DNA of 27,845 nt from Trichinella spiralis (GCA_000181795.3 CM012954.1:3386878-3414722), one strand, 5' to 3'; positions 1 through 10,985 are shown, numbered from the stretch's first letter. Made by a program: numbers and translations. The notes: generated by a model from the letters alone, not told the origin.

Positions 1-2
1 GC

Positions 3-90
3 CTCAGGATATTTCTAAAAAAAGATGTGTCTTCAGGCTATGCTTCAAGATTATTTAAAAAAATATTTATCTCAGGCTACGCTTGCTACT
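3..90. repeat. degenerate ~39-nt tandem repeat
   Basis: TCAGGCTATGCTT at 33-45 recurs as TCAGGCTACGCTT at 72-84, 39 nt apart, each followed by an A/T-rich filler with a poly-A run; a worn third copy (CTCAGGATAT) begins at 4. I see only the last units of an array that probably starts outside the window. Family unknown. Confidence 0.5.
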
Positions 91-125
91 ACTCTCCGGC
101 ATTTCTCTAGAGATTTAAAAAATTA

Positions 126-190
126 AGCCCCAGGCACCCCCGGAGGGTTGACCCTAGGCAGCGCCGTAAGTTAAGCGTGAGGGTGCCTAA
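126..190. repeat. GC-rich inverted-repeat island
   Basis: In otherwise very AT-rich DNA a 60-nt GC-rich patch carries perfect 8-nt arms AGGCACCC (132-139) and GGGTGCCT (181-188), with a smaller inverted repeat AGGGTTGACCCT between them. It sits between the 39-nt repeat and the CT-rich minisatellite, so it may be an internal or terminal part of one dispersed element. No coding capacity is seen. Confidence 0.45.
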
Positions 191-220
191 AATTTTTAAA
201 ATATAGAGTTTGAATTTTCC

Positions 221-572
221 CACCATCTCATCTCCTCTCTCCTATATCTCCCCCTCCAATTCATCCCCCCTTTCCTATTTTCCCCCTCCAATTCATTTCC
301 CTCCTCCTACATCTCCCCCTCTCCTACATCTCCCCCTCTCCTACATCTCCCCTCTCCTACATCTCCCCCTCTCCTACATCTCCCCCTCCAACTCATCTCC
401 CCCTCCAACTCATCTCCCCCTCCAACTCATCTCCCCTCTCCTACATCTCCCCCTCCAACTCATCTCCCCTCTCCTACATCTCCCCCTCTCCTACATCTCC
501 CCCTCTCCAACTCATCTCCCTCTCCAACTCATCTCCCTCTCCAACTCATCTCCCTCTCCAACTCATCTCCTC
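221..572. repeat. CT-rich minisatellite
   Basis: About 350 nt of imperfect tandem units of roughly 15-17 nt of two kinds, CTCCTACATCTCCCC and CTCCAACTCATCTCCC, switching in blocks. The plus strand is almost free of G. A Pro/Leu/Ser-rich open frame across it is only the translation of the repeat. Confidence 0.85.
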
Positions 573-599
573 CCTTTATACCAGTGCACTCTCTTCTCT

Positions 600-1425
600 T
601 CCCTCGACTTAAAATTACCTACCTGAATTTCAATACTTACTGAAATACTTTTCAAATCTTTTCAATCAAGAATCGATGGAACTAGAATATTAACTGCAAA
701 AAATACTTACCCAGACTTACCAACTAAAAAATCTTCACTGTAAAAAATACCTGTAAATTACCCGAAGTTAACCACGACAAGTTTTCAAACAAAGCAACGC
801 GTTCCAAACAACTTGTTCATTCAGTCCCAAACTGTTTCGATTACTTTTCACCCATTGCAAAACAATTCACCTAAAATGTGTATAATTCAGAATACAAAAA
901 GAAAACATAAATCGAATAGTAAAACAGCTTACAGGATTTTTGACATTTGACGAATAACGAGTAAACTGAAAGCTTCTCAATACATTATCTAAAACAGCCA
1001 TATAAAACGTAATCCATACAAATAAGAGTGCATTTAATTAGAATTTTACTATTATACTTACCCGTGGTGATGCTAATTTCTCTAGAATCTTAAAATTTAC
1101 GTATTAAATAAATCAAAGAAAGATAAAAAAAATAATTGTTTTATAATTATATATTGTCTTTGCTCCACCGTTAAAAGCTTGCAAGCATTTCCATCACCAA
1201 AATAGTTATTAATGATTAGTTATGAAAAAGCAATGACATGGCAAACAAACATTTTCGGAACAAAACATAATCATCATGCAGTTCTATCGGTTATAAATTA
1301 TTTGTTATGTAACCATTTTATATTGGTTTATGTAATCATACATATTCATACAAGTGATACATGAAATGCTAAATATAATAACAATATAGTATTGTTTACA
1401 TATTTTCATCAGCAAATACGGATAC
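600..1425. other. AT-rich DNA, no supported gene
   Basis: No open frame with coding character on either strand. Several splice-donor-like sequences occur on the minus strand (for example GTAAGTAT reading down from about 1062), one preceded by a T-rich acceptor, so small exons of a minus-strand gene continuing to the left cannot be excluded. Confidence 0.5.
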
Positions 1426-1429
1426 GTAC

Positions 1430-4004
1430 GTAGGGAATGATAACTGCCCGCTGCGTTTTGAAACATTCAAAGAACGTTTCTCGTAGACTATTTGAATATA
1501 ACAAATGACCTTTTTTGAAACTGCAGTAGATGCACTTTTGCATATCTGACATCTGAAAAAATAAAAAAATACCTTTAATATGCTATCTTAAATTCATTGC
1601 GTTTTCTACTTAATTTCCATAAGACGTATTATTAGTAGCATTCATTTTTAACTGACATGAATAGTGAAGTTCTAGTCATCTCAAAATAATAAAACACCTA
1701 TTCATCATCTAAGAACAGATACCAATTAGTTCCCATTCACCATATTTGTGAGGTCATGCAAATGGCAAGCATATATGCGCATCACATTATCAAATTTGCC
1801 TTACCTTTTAATCACTGATGATATTGGAGAGGGGAATTCCAGTTCAGCACATGTGTTACCATGTCGAATATCCAAATGACTGATGATGATGGAAGAATTG
1901 TTCTGAAAAGTAATACAATGTTAAGGAAATTATGCAAATAGATAACTACTTTGCCTCTAGTAGAACAACATAACTTCCCGTCAGTAATACAATAATAACA
2001 CAGAGTGAATAACTTTATTTAATAATGAAACTTATTAGCACAATCTATATCAACGTTGATAGACAAGTGCCTTGTTACTACTGATAAGACGAGTTTTAAA
2101 GAAAAGTTACTCTCCTATGCTAGAGAAACAACGTTTATGTAGCTATTCGACCAAAACAATCTGCACTGAAACTAAAAAATATTGTAAATAATAATTTTCC
2201 ATCTCATGTCGTCTTAGTAGGAAAAAAATTTCAATTTGAAATAGGCAGCAATCCCAACCTATTAAAACAACTTGTTACCTTAGATGTGAAATTTCAAAAA
2301 ATTCTATACACTGAATCCATTTTCAACAGTTTTATAGTTAATCAAAAATATCATATTAGTAAAATAATTGCCTTTTGAACGCTGATATCAATCTTATTCT
2401 TGGGTTGTTTCAAAGTGTGATGAAACATTCTGAAGAAATAATAATGAAGTAGACTGAAAAAATATATCTGGTTTATGGATGCCAGTCCGGTGTTCCAGTG
2501 GAAAAACAAATCCTCAGCCAGTGCATACCACTAACTTACAGCTGCATAAACTGAAGCATCTACACACATATGATAAAAAGAGAGCAGTCAGGAGATTCAT
2601 GCAAATAGAAAGCACAGAATGTCTTTCTCACTTATGAAAGCATAAATATTAACTGTAGGAGAGAACTGCAGTTCAGAGCGTACCATCATGACCATACACT
2701 CAATAACTGACTATGAAACTGAAAATTAGTAAAGCAGCAGTAAGGAAATTATGCCAAAAGCAAAATAGACTACCTTAAGTCAAATAACCTAATTTTGAAT
2801 TTGTAATAGCGTACAAATTTCATCAATTCATTATTTCAATGAACACTTCATAATTACATTTCGTATAGGATTATGAAAATTATTATTAACGTGCAAATTT
2901 ATTTATTTGACATCATCAATATAAAACATCCTTGTGCTCGTTTCAATGGATATACATCAATTTATATAATTACCAATGAAGATTAGCAACTAGTGTTAAC
3001 TACATTTGTTTATTATTTTCCACTACATTTATATCATATATTTATTTAAACCATGCAGAATATCAGCTATTTCGCTTATAACAATAATTTCATCCTAACT
3101 AAACACAATTTACTTTTTATCTAATAAACCGTCGTTAAAACATTGCAATACTGACATGTTGCAAAATATAAAAGATATGACAGTACACCCAACTGAATCC
3201 TCTTGGTCTTCATATTCGCAAAAACTGAAGAAAATTTCTTACACATCTATATTCCACTGCCAATACATCAAGTAGAAAGAACAACTACCCTAATATACTT
3301 CTTACAGACAATTCGAATTTATTTATTTCACGAGTACAATTATATCTTACATGAATTATTGACATTTATTTATGCAGACTATTCATCCATATGATATAAA
3401 TATTTTTTCAATTATTATTTTCACTTTCAGCAATGTACAATGTGAATAATGGGCAAAGTTCAAAAATGGGCCTTGCAAATCATTAAATTTCACATCTTTA
3501 ATGAACAATTCTGAATATGCAAAAGAAAATAAATTTAAATATAAAGTCGCTAAATTAAATATACGATATTAATGTGTGATTTTAATATTTGAATGAACTG
3601 TAAACATCATAAATTATGCAGATCATCTTGTATTTGTAAAAATTGAGAAATTGTGCTGCTCTAGAAAACTTTAGATGTAACGATAAATTCAATTGCTTGC
3701 AAAAGAAGACAAAATGCAAAAACATTCCCCCAGTATGTTGAGCAGACAAAACGCAACAACACCCGTAATTAGAATTTAAGAAATCTAATTCAAAAAACAC
3801 ACATGAATTTACACAAATCTCATAAATAAACAACAGCCATAAAATTGAACGGCAGAAAACAAAGCTGGACTAAGAAATAAAAGAAAAACAGTAAAAAACA
3901 AAATTGAAAATAAAACAAGCTTACCACTTCAGCCACAGACGACCGGCGATGACATGAGTGCTGTTGGTAAACATCACTAACATCATCATCATATTCTTTC
4001 TTCA
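1430..4004 (-). CDS. possible exon chain of an unrecognised minus-strand gene
   Basis: Three minus-strand segments are bounded by splice-like sites, stay open and agree in phase: 4004-3925 (donor GTAAGC, phase 0), 1902-1805 (98 nt, acceptor CTTTTCAG, donor GTAAGG, phase 0 to 2) and 1552-1430 (acceptor TTTTTCAG, donor GTACGT, phase 2 to 2). The joined frame gives about 100 residues with motifs such as HSCHRRSS and KRCQICKS. I do not recognise the protein. The 1552-1430 segment has a second open frame (MSDMQKCIYCSF...), which weakens the call, and the acceptor of the 4004 segment is pyrimidine-poor. Another short start-like segment (MNLLTALFLSYVC..., 2600-2540, donor GTAAGT) could be a signal-peptide exon. 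Treat as a hypothesis. Confidence 0.2.
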
Positions 4005-5310
4005 CTGATTGTTACATTATACCAATAAAGCGTTTATTTCTCTAATTTCAACCGACAACGTCGACTATATTTACCTAAAATTAATTCCCGTCACCAACAA
4101 ATAATAAAACAAATATTAGTTCTTTGTCTGTTTCATTTTCAAAATGTTTATTTTGCTTACTATTACACTGTCTAGAAGAATATTATGCAAATTAAAAGAG
4201 AAATACCATCATTAATTCACTTGCTCCAGTATAAGAATCGCGATAAACATCTGAAAGACAGCATTCTCTCAATGGATAATAAATCACTCGTAATTGTAGC
4301 GAATATTTTTCATATGCCACTAGCTATTCAGGTTACCACGGTTTTCCCGTTTCAAAATATTTTTGAAGAAAATTGCTTTACAGTAAAAGAAAATCAAGTA
4401 TTATTTTACTGTAATGAGTAGCTCATTCTGAAAATTCTGTACAAAGATGCCAGTCATGCTATCTGTTGTTGTTGTTGTTCGTTAATTTGAAGACGTAAAT
4501 CAGAAATAAAATCTTCATTTCTTTGAAAATTAATAAAATTTCCAGGATATGGAATTGGATTGCAGTTTAAGCAGTGCTTTTCAGTTTGCTGTGAAATGAA
4601 TGTCCACGGCAACAGAAATGACTATAATTGAATTACAAATAACCATGGTAGTTTATTTTTAATGAATGCATTACACTAACAATACCGCAAGCAAGAGCAT
4701 GCTTATTCCATGTATTAATATTTTCTACGGAATTAGCAGAATTTGAGAATTAAAAGTGCTATTGTTAGAGTACGTGAAATTAATTAGTTGCTATGACTGC
4801 TGCAACAGAAATCAAATCACGTTAAACTTTTTTTCGAAAAAAATACCACTAGTTCCGGAGACAGTGAGCAAATATGTTAGGAAGAAAAATAAACACCGGC
4901 ATCAGTGATGCTTAATGGAAATAAATGAAATGAAATGCAAAAAACACTAAGCACTGAGAAATCAATCATTTAGGAAGCCATTCAGCAACAAGCTTGTTCT
5001 CTATTGTTATTCACATGTGAATAAGCAAAGTAGTGGTTTTAGGAACACTGAATTGTTGAACGAGAAAAGTGAATCCAGCCAGTCATGTCAACAACAACAT
5101 GCTCCGTGACGCGCATAGCTGACAAAAAAAACAATGCATTAAATTGAAAAAGCGATATGCTTTTCTTGTAATGATGGTTTTGCATTATTATAATTATTAT
5201 TTTCATTTTCAAACCAGACAGACAGTCAACCGTCTTCATTGTAAAATTATACATTTTTTGAAAATAAACATAGTCGCACGTCACATCACCTTAATTAAAA
5301 AAACAGTAGA
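4005..5310. other. AT-rich intergenic DNA
   Basis: No supported gene. An AT-rich 78-codon open frame at 4185-4421 (plus) has no recognisable motif, splice signals or coding bias. A short GTT run lies near 4466-4480. The last 100 nt contain the promoter region of the secreted gene starting at 5363. Confidence 0.5.
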
Positions 5311-5315
5311 AAATT

Positions 5316-5320
5316 TATAA
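5316..5320 (+). promoter_or_regulatory. TATA box of the secreted DUF5648-like gene
   Basis: TTTATAAG lies 43-47 nt ahead of the ATG at 5363, which would place transcription start around 5345-5350 and give a very short 5' leader. Confidence 0.45.
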
Positions 5321-5362
5321 GCGATCCGAGGAAATTGCTATCGAATTGCACACCATTTCACC

Positions 5363-5922
5363 ATGATCAGAACTTTGCTTTTCCTTTTCGCTTCTCTGTC
5401 CGTTTTGGAGACTACCAGTTCATGCGGCTCGCTTCCAGCTAACGGTAATAATTGATTCAATCTTCAATTCCTTATTGTTTCACTTTTCTCATTTTCAATT
5501 TAGATGAACTACAAACAATCAGACGGTTTACCAGTGGAAATGATAATCAACTATCAACAGCAACTACAATTTCCGGTTACAGCGATAATGGTGTTGTAGG
5601 CCGGTGGGCAAAAGCTCAACAATCCGCGTGCCCATATTTGAGACCAATTCGTGGCCTGACAGGACCTGGTGGTTTCCACCTCTACGTGATGGATGATGCG
5701 TTGTATAATCAACGAAGAAATGAAGGCTACAGTGACATGGGAACTGTAGGCTACGGTGTCACTGGAGTTGGTGTTTGCAATGCGAGTGTACCTATATACC
5801 AATTTCGCAAAGCTGGTGCGACATTCGTGCATCAAGTAACACAGAGTCAGCTATCAACTTATTTACCGCAACGAAACGGTTGGATTTGGGAAGGCATTTC
5901 TTTCGCTATTTTTGCTGCTTGA
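5363..5922 (+). CDS. secreted DUF5648-like repeat protein
   Basis: Two exons, 5363-5444 and 5504-5922, joined across a 59-nt GT-AG intron with consistent phase, encode 166 residues. Residues 1-20 (MIRTLLFLFASLSVLETTSS) form a classic cleavable signal peptide, so the product is probably secreted. The mature part has an internal repeat built on GYSDxGxVG (GYSDNGVVG and GYSDMGTVGYG), a PIYQF strand and the closing WEGISFAIF, the spacing and motifs of DUF5648 repeats (lipase/peptidase-associated repeats of unknown function, best known from bacteria and fungi). The family's usual HFYT tag is altered (FHLYV; FVHQV), so this is a divergent member. No catalytic domain is attached; it is a stand-alone repeat domain. 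Three cysteines remain after the signal. It is flanked by a TATA box and a poly(A) signal and is the only well-supported plus-strand gene. Family assignment is by motif memory; function unknown. Confidence 0.72.
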
Positions 5923-5927
5923 ATAAA
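5922..5927 (+). terminator. poly(A) signal AATAAA overlapping the stop codon
   Basis: AATAAA begins on the last base of the TGA stop of the secreted gene, implying a 3' UTR of only some 15-25 nt. Very compact 3' ends fit the small-gene style of this window. Confidence 0.55.
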
Positions 5928-5929
5928 TA

Positions 5930-6622
5930 AATATCTGACGACCGACAGATACCAGTAGTAGCTACGTTCTACATTTCAACAACAAACTGAATCATTTTCA
6001 CAAGTAATAATAAATTGTGAAAGGTCACTAACCGTGATAAATTTTTTTCTATACTGTTCATGCCCATATATGAGATTTAAAATGAATTATTATTTAAAAG
6101 TGAAATTTTCTTAATTTTGAAGAGAAGAAAAATTGAAAACTAATTTCAATTTACAAAATATAATTTTTTGAAAATGCTCACCCCCTAATATCTGCGCAGT
6201 GAACATATTTGGACGCGATTGATCAAGCACACAGCAGAGGCGGTTGATTATCTCGAATCAAAACGAACTTATCAAACAAAATCAGAGAACACTGTTGACA
6301 AAAGAAATCACGTCAAAACCATTGGAATATTGCTTGGGGCTGTTTTTACTGAAAGCAGTTAACAAATGATGATCGATTATGAACGAGCTGTGAAATAAAT
6401 GACAGGCAATTTTCACTCACTGCACGCTTCGTTCTCAAAAGCTTCACCTCGTCGTAATAGAAGATACAATTTACAAAATGTGTTGTTCAACAAAAGATGA
6501 TCGTAATAACCAAGTACGAGCCAAGAACAAGTGCAATAATAAAAGTAGTAAGTGACAGTAGCAGATAATATAATCGAGGGGAAATATGGAAAATAAAATA
6601 CCCCTGGATAGTCTTTTCCCAA
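5930..6622. other. intergenic DNA between convergent genes
   Basis: Separates the plus-strand secreted gene from the minus-strand PLD-like gene. No coding frame, RNA gene or repeat is evident; 6190-6400 is somewhat less AT-rich and presumably includes the PLD 3' UTR. No clear minus-strand AATAAA was found close to the PLD stop. Confidence 0.5.
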
Positions 6623-8819
6623 TTACAGCACAAACTCTTTCAAGTCGGAAGCAAAGGATGAATTCCAATCGCGGTCGAATAATTCCTGCAACTGACGAAC
6701 AACTGAAACGTCCAATGAATTTTCTTCACTAATATTAGTCTGCCGAATCACCATTGCTGCACCAGCAGTGTTTAAAAAATAATCGCCAACCCAGTTTGAA
6801 GTTCCTGAAACATTTACACACTCGTACAATTCGCTCAGTCAAATGAAACTCTTTCAAACATCATTTTTCCTGACATCATTATGCAAAATATTACATTACA
6901 GAGTTTCCAATTATCTTTTTCACGATTTGAAGCACTGATGTGAAATAAAAAAAATCGAAAGCTGCTTGCTCACCGATATAAGCCGTATCCTCTGTTATCA
7001 TATATTTATTATGATTCACCCGAGAGTAAGGAATCTTCGCTTGTTTTTCACTGTAAGTAGGTACAACAAAAATTTTCTAAACAATATATAACATAATAAA
7101 AGATGAAGCAAAACATTATACACATATGTAAATATACTTATTTACAATTAAGATACGATCCGGCGCCAGACCGGCCCCAAAAGCAGCCAAAGAATTCAAA
7201 AATGCAAACATTGACGGCTTCGTGTGATTCCATTGACTTATCAAAAGTTTCACTTTCACTTTTCGATTGAATGCTGCAGCTCGAATTGCATTATCAATTC
7301 TTGGCCAGAACCTAAAAACGTATAAAGTTATTTCATGAAGGAAAATAAAAGCAAAACTAAAACTGAAGCTTTTTCATCTATTTACCAAGGGTATTTCACG
7401 TATTCAACCATCGGCAAATAGTCCATCACAGCAACATGAACGAAATCCGTCGCTTTGTCTATAACGTTTATCAGTGCATCGATGTCTTTTTCACGATGAC
7501 GAGGGCAAAACGCTTCAGGAGAGCTCTTAAACAGATGCTCAGTTTTTCTTTGCTACAACTGCATGCAGCGAACTGCGTTAATTACGTACAGAAAAGTACA
7601 CGTCACTAGGAATGCCGTTAAGATTGATTCGCATCGGACTGGAACTGTTGAAAAACGTTGAAAACTTAGCTGGCCAAGTTTTCGGCAAACCAGTGCCCGG
7701 CTTGCCCATATACCAGTAAACTTGGAAAATTTTATCCAAATCACGTGCAAGACAACTGCAATTGTACACTGCCACGCCCAACTCCTTCACCTGCGCAAAA
7801 TGATAAGATTAAGTAAGATTTTCAATTAAATTTCAACGCAGTGTTACAGAAATACAAAACCAAATACTTGCGTCAACGCTCTCCAGTCCATGTTCGCTGA
7901 GCCGATGTAAAAATGTTCCTCGTCAATAATCCACAGTTTAGTATGCAGTACCCCTGAACCGAACCATTTGGAAAAATTCAAACTGCGAATCTCAGCCAAT
8001 CCTATGAACAAAAAGCAAAGAAGCACGAATAAATAAATAATAAATAACGTCGTAACGAGGAATAACTAATCGTGTCTGAATTATACCTTGCTTGTCCAGA
8101 AGCTCAGATTCTCGGACCGACTGCTCATCGCCCAAATTCTGCGCTATTGAAATTTTACGCTTGCGACCCACCTTTTCCAAAAGATTAAACAAATCCGTTC
8201 CCTAAATCACATTTTTCATCAACTGCACACGATGCACTGGTGACAGCGTAGGCAGCACACTTGAGCATCAGAATCATCGGCCAGCATATCTTTGGCACGA
8301 AGACTCCAATAAAACGCGCCAATGTGAACGGAATTTTCAGATATTGCAAGCAACTCTCGCCAAGTGTCATACGTACTTTCGACAAAAGACAAATTCACCG
8401 CAAACTGCATACCCATGGGAATGCTTTCGACCAAAGATATTCTAAACAACGACAACAACAAAATAATGAATCGAATCAAAGTAAACCAGTGCTAATATTA
8501 ATAACGTTGAATGTACATTTATTTATTTATGCGCTGCTTTTACATATACATACCGACAATTTTGTTGGCTGCAAAGTTGCTTCTCTTCTTTCAAAATGAC
8601 AACATCTTCGATATAATCTTCGTTCAACAATGAAAACATGATCACCATGGCGATGAAGATGACAATTATCGTAATAGGCAAGCATGATGGCTTTAAGCAA
8701 TTTTTATGGCACCTTGACGATCTGTCCTCCAGCGTTGCGGCTTTTTTCAGCTGAACATCGAACAGATCCATTTCCAAATTGGTCAAATCGGGCCTGCCAT
8801 CCCGAGTCTGAAACAGCAT
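6623..8819 (-). CDS. PLD3/PLD4-type phospholipase D family protein
   Basis: Nine exons on the minus strand, 8819-8554, 8441-8261, 8201-8087, 8001-7868, 7790-7590, 7525-7386, 7311-7146, 7076-6974 and 6804-6623, join in phase to 495 residues, almost exactly the length of human PLD3 (490). A short cytosolic N-terminus is followed by one membrane span at about 47-66, so a type II membrane protein. LVESIP, the stretch around GAFYWSL, and [10 protein letters not shown] are hallmarks of the PLD3/4 branch. The first HKD motif is complete (H207, K209, D214, in HTKLWIID); the second (H423, K425, in HNKYMITE) has Glu430 instead of Asp, as in human PLD3, followed by GTSNW. Members of this branch act in endolysosomes as 5'-3' single-strand exonucleases; that role is inferred. 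The start is the weak point: a good acceptor (GCTGTTTCAG) overlaps the first ATG codons, so the ATG at 8819 may be replaced by an upstream spliced exon, or by the in-frame ATG at 8771. The exon-6 acceptor (GTTTAAG) has in-frame alternatives 12 and 27 nt upstream. Confidence 0.9.
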
Positions 8820-10270
8820 CAACAACAACAAGCATAATAAAGTCAATACAACGATAACAATGCTCACTGATAAAGAAAATTATCATATAAGAGGTATATA
8901 TGATAATTAAATCAAACAATATTTGAAGAGGTGTTTGAAAGAAAGCTTTTCCTACTTGTCCACTCAATCGGTTGTTGATAATAATCAATCTGACCGCCAG
9001 CGTTGGTTAGCAAAACGGCAATAAAATGCGTTAAGGTATGTTTGCATAGCAAAGACGCAAAAGTAACCGCGTGTATAAATTTAATCGCAACATCTGAAAG
9101 CATGCTTCACGTGAAAAGCAAACATTCCAATTCAGAAACCGCTCCGCGGTGACACGTACTAAAATAAACTGCTAATGGGGATGAAAATGCAAGCGAAATG
9201 TTCTAATGGAAAAATGACGTCTAAAGAATAATGCAACTCAGGCAAGGCAAAAAAATATCCAACAATTCGTATTCATTAATGATCACCATTGAACTTTGGC
9301 AACGCACATTGTCAACACATTTTTCATTACATCAGATGAATATATAATTAGCTGTTTAAAAAACAGAAGAAGAAGAAGAAGAAGAGAGAAAAATGACTGC
9401 CAAAATAATCGTGTTTGTTTGATCATTAATCATTATCAGTACAATACATACGTTCTAACAATACACTAACATTGAATAATTAAAAACATAACATTTCATA
9501 TTATATTGGGAAATAAAAGATTTTTTCCTTCCAATATGCGCTATATATTGCATGGTCTTTATAGTGATATATGGTTTACACTAATAAGTGAGAAGTAAAA
9601 TAAAGGTTGAAAGAAAAGAAAGCAACACTTAGCATGATAATTTTAATACTCAGAGTACTGTGACCATTTTCTCACATTGTTAGCTATACATTAGTGGAAA
9701 TGTAATTGTTCGAACATAATGCCAAAATGACCCGTTCACTTGTCTCATTAATGCCGAATAAGCGAACCAGTATGCTCGATTTGTTCATTTCGTTTGACAA
9801 AAAAGACTTTAGCAATAAATTCAAAAATTGCTTCACATCAACTTAACACAACAAAATTGCTTCTCAACTGGTTGTTCAATCATCACCACTGCAAAAAGCT
9901 CACACTGAACAATAATAATTGAACAATTTGCTTTTCAAAGTAAATGCAACATAAACAAGCTGCCAAAGCGGATGATGATGATGATGATGATGACAGAGCT
10001 GGATTTTTGATTAAGCGATGAAAAAAGAAAATCAAATGGAAAATTTATTAATGTTGAACAAAACTGGTGAACTTTTTTTGTAACATTAATTATTACAACT
10101 GAGCATAATAAAAAGGTCGAAGACATTATTACAAAAAACAAATTCTGACCTGTAAAAGTTCAATTTTCAAAAAAATATATGAATATTAATTATTAAAAAG
10201 GAATAATAAATAAAGTTGATATGGAAAATAATTAATAAAACTTAAGCAATCAACAAAAAGTGAAGGAACT
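8820..10270. other. intergenic DNA upstream of the PLD-like gene
   Basis: AT-rich with (AGA)n at 9366-9386 and (GAT)n at 9971-9993. An open stretch at 9103-8912 on the minus strand ends in no convincing donor; a donor-like GTAGGA at about 8955 has no in-frame ATG. No RNA gene is recognised. Confidence 0.5.
9971..9993. repeat. (GAT)n microsatellite
   Basis: About seven uninterrupted GAT units; a second GAT run lies at 10272-10289 and grades into AAT-type repeats up to about 10330. Confidence 0.9.
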
Positions 10271-10605
10271 TGATGATGATGATGATGATAATCATAATAA
10301 TAATAACAATAATCACCATCATAAATAATAAAGTAAGAAATGAAAAAAAAGATAGATTCACTTGTTCAATCCCCACCTGGTGGTATGCGGATATTGGCAA
10401 TGACCAAACGGTTCCTGTAGAGGATGTTTTCGAGCTTGTCGACCAGCTTCGAATTCGAACCATGTTCAGAGTATATGAGCCGCAATGTCCAAACTAAACC
10501 AAAGTACAACTAACGGACTCTCCCCTCAGTTCTATTGCCAAATTCCGGTCTACAGTAAAACTGGAGCAAATTATCGTCCAAGCAACTTTGCTCGTTCTAT
10601 TTGAC

Positions 10606-10680
10606 CGTCTAATACAGCAGCGGTCGCTTGCGGGCTATTAGACGAAATATCAACGTCAACACTGACCTTATACGTTGACG
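10606..10680 (+). other. two adjacent perfect-stem hairpins
   Basis: CGTCTAATA (10606-10614) pairs with TATTAGACG (10636-10644), 9 bp around a 21-nt GC-rich loop. CGTCAAC (10654-10660) pairs with GTTGACG (10674-10680), 7 bp around a 13-nt loop. The second stem is followed at once by C and five Ts, the arrangement of a pol III transcript end. Confidence 0.6.
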
Positions 10681-10683
10681 CTT

Positions 10684-10686
<3 letters not shown>

Positions 10687-10715
<29 letters not shown>

Positions 10716-10716
10716 C
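10687..10716. repeat. (ACAT)n microsatellite
   Basis: Seven or more ACAT units, then a slide to ACTT units. It abuts the hairpin block and may be its tail. Confidence 0.9.
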
Positions 10717-10955
10717 TTACTTACTACTAGCTTTGCTTTGCCGAGGTCAACAAAAGAAAATACACAATATACTACATCTGCATATCTGTACACGTAAGAA
10801 CATAAAATTCCTAATTTTCATTAATACTACCCAGACGTGTGCACTTACGGATATTTGAATAATAAATAATTAAAAATTATTACATACAACAAACCAAAGA
10901 TAAAATCATCCAAGTGCAATTATTTCAATGCAAACTGCAACAGTCCATTACCTAC

Positions 10956-10985
10956 CTCTCCCCGTACAAGTGTACTACTGCCCAT
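10956..10985 (-). other. candidate alternative first coding exon (MGSSTLVRGE)
   Basis: On the minus strand ATG at 10985 opens ten codons ending GAG at 10956, directly before the donor GTAGGT, in phase 0. An in-frame TGA lies just upstream; an overlapping out-of-frame upstream ATG precedes it. The flanking 60 nt are much richer in GC than their surroundings. MGSS would suit N-myristoylation. No transcript evidence. Confidence 0.25.

Larger units (their letters stand above)
10363..10720 (+). mobile_element. SINE-like or other dispersed element with (ACAT)n tail
   Basis: A compositionally distinct, GC-richer block of about 320 nt begins next to GTTCAATCC (10364-10372), which matches the pol III B-box consensus GWTCRANNC, and ends in two hairpins, a T5 run (10682-10686) and an ACAT simple-repeat tail (10687-10716). 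A 3' simple-repeat tail and internal pol III signal are typical of SINEs. No A box is found: the expected position is occupied by GAT/AAT repeats and A-runs, so the 5' end would be truncated. No target-site duplication could be identified. Neither strand has a convincing protein, although a short open frame crosses it on each strand. A LINE 3' end or structured RNA are alternatives. Confidence 0.4.

Noticed and set aside
210-626. 138-codon plus-strand open frame rich in Pro, Leu, Ser and His
   Set aside because: It is the translation of the CT-rich minisatellite; no splice context, domain or non-repeat sequence.
5554-5835. 93-codon minus-strand frame
   Set aside because: Shadow of exon 2 of the secreted plus-strand gene.
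8912-9103. Minus-strand frame MLSDVAIKF... as the PLD first exon
   Set aside because: No donor in the right phase; the donor-like GTAGGA at about 8955 is in phase only with a frame lacking an ATG.
10355-10385. tRNA gene suggested by GTTCAATCC
   Set aside because: No A box, no anticodon arm and no acceptor stem; only the B-box-like nonamer is present.
10270-10497. 75-codon plus-strand frame ending in a coding-like tail across the SINE-like block
   Set aside because: Starts in a GAT microsatellite (poly-Met/Ile) and the rest lies in the repeat-like block, which is open in part on both strands.
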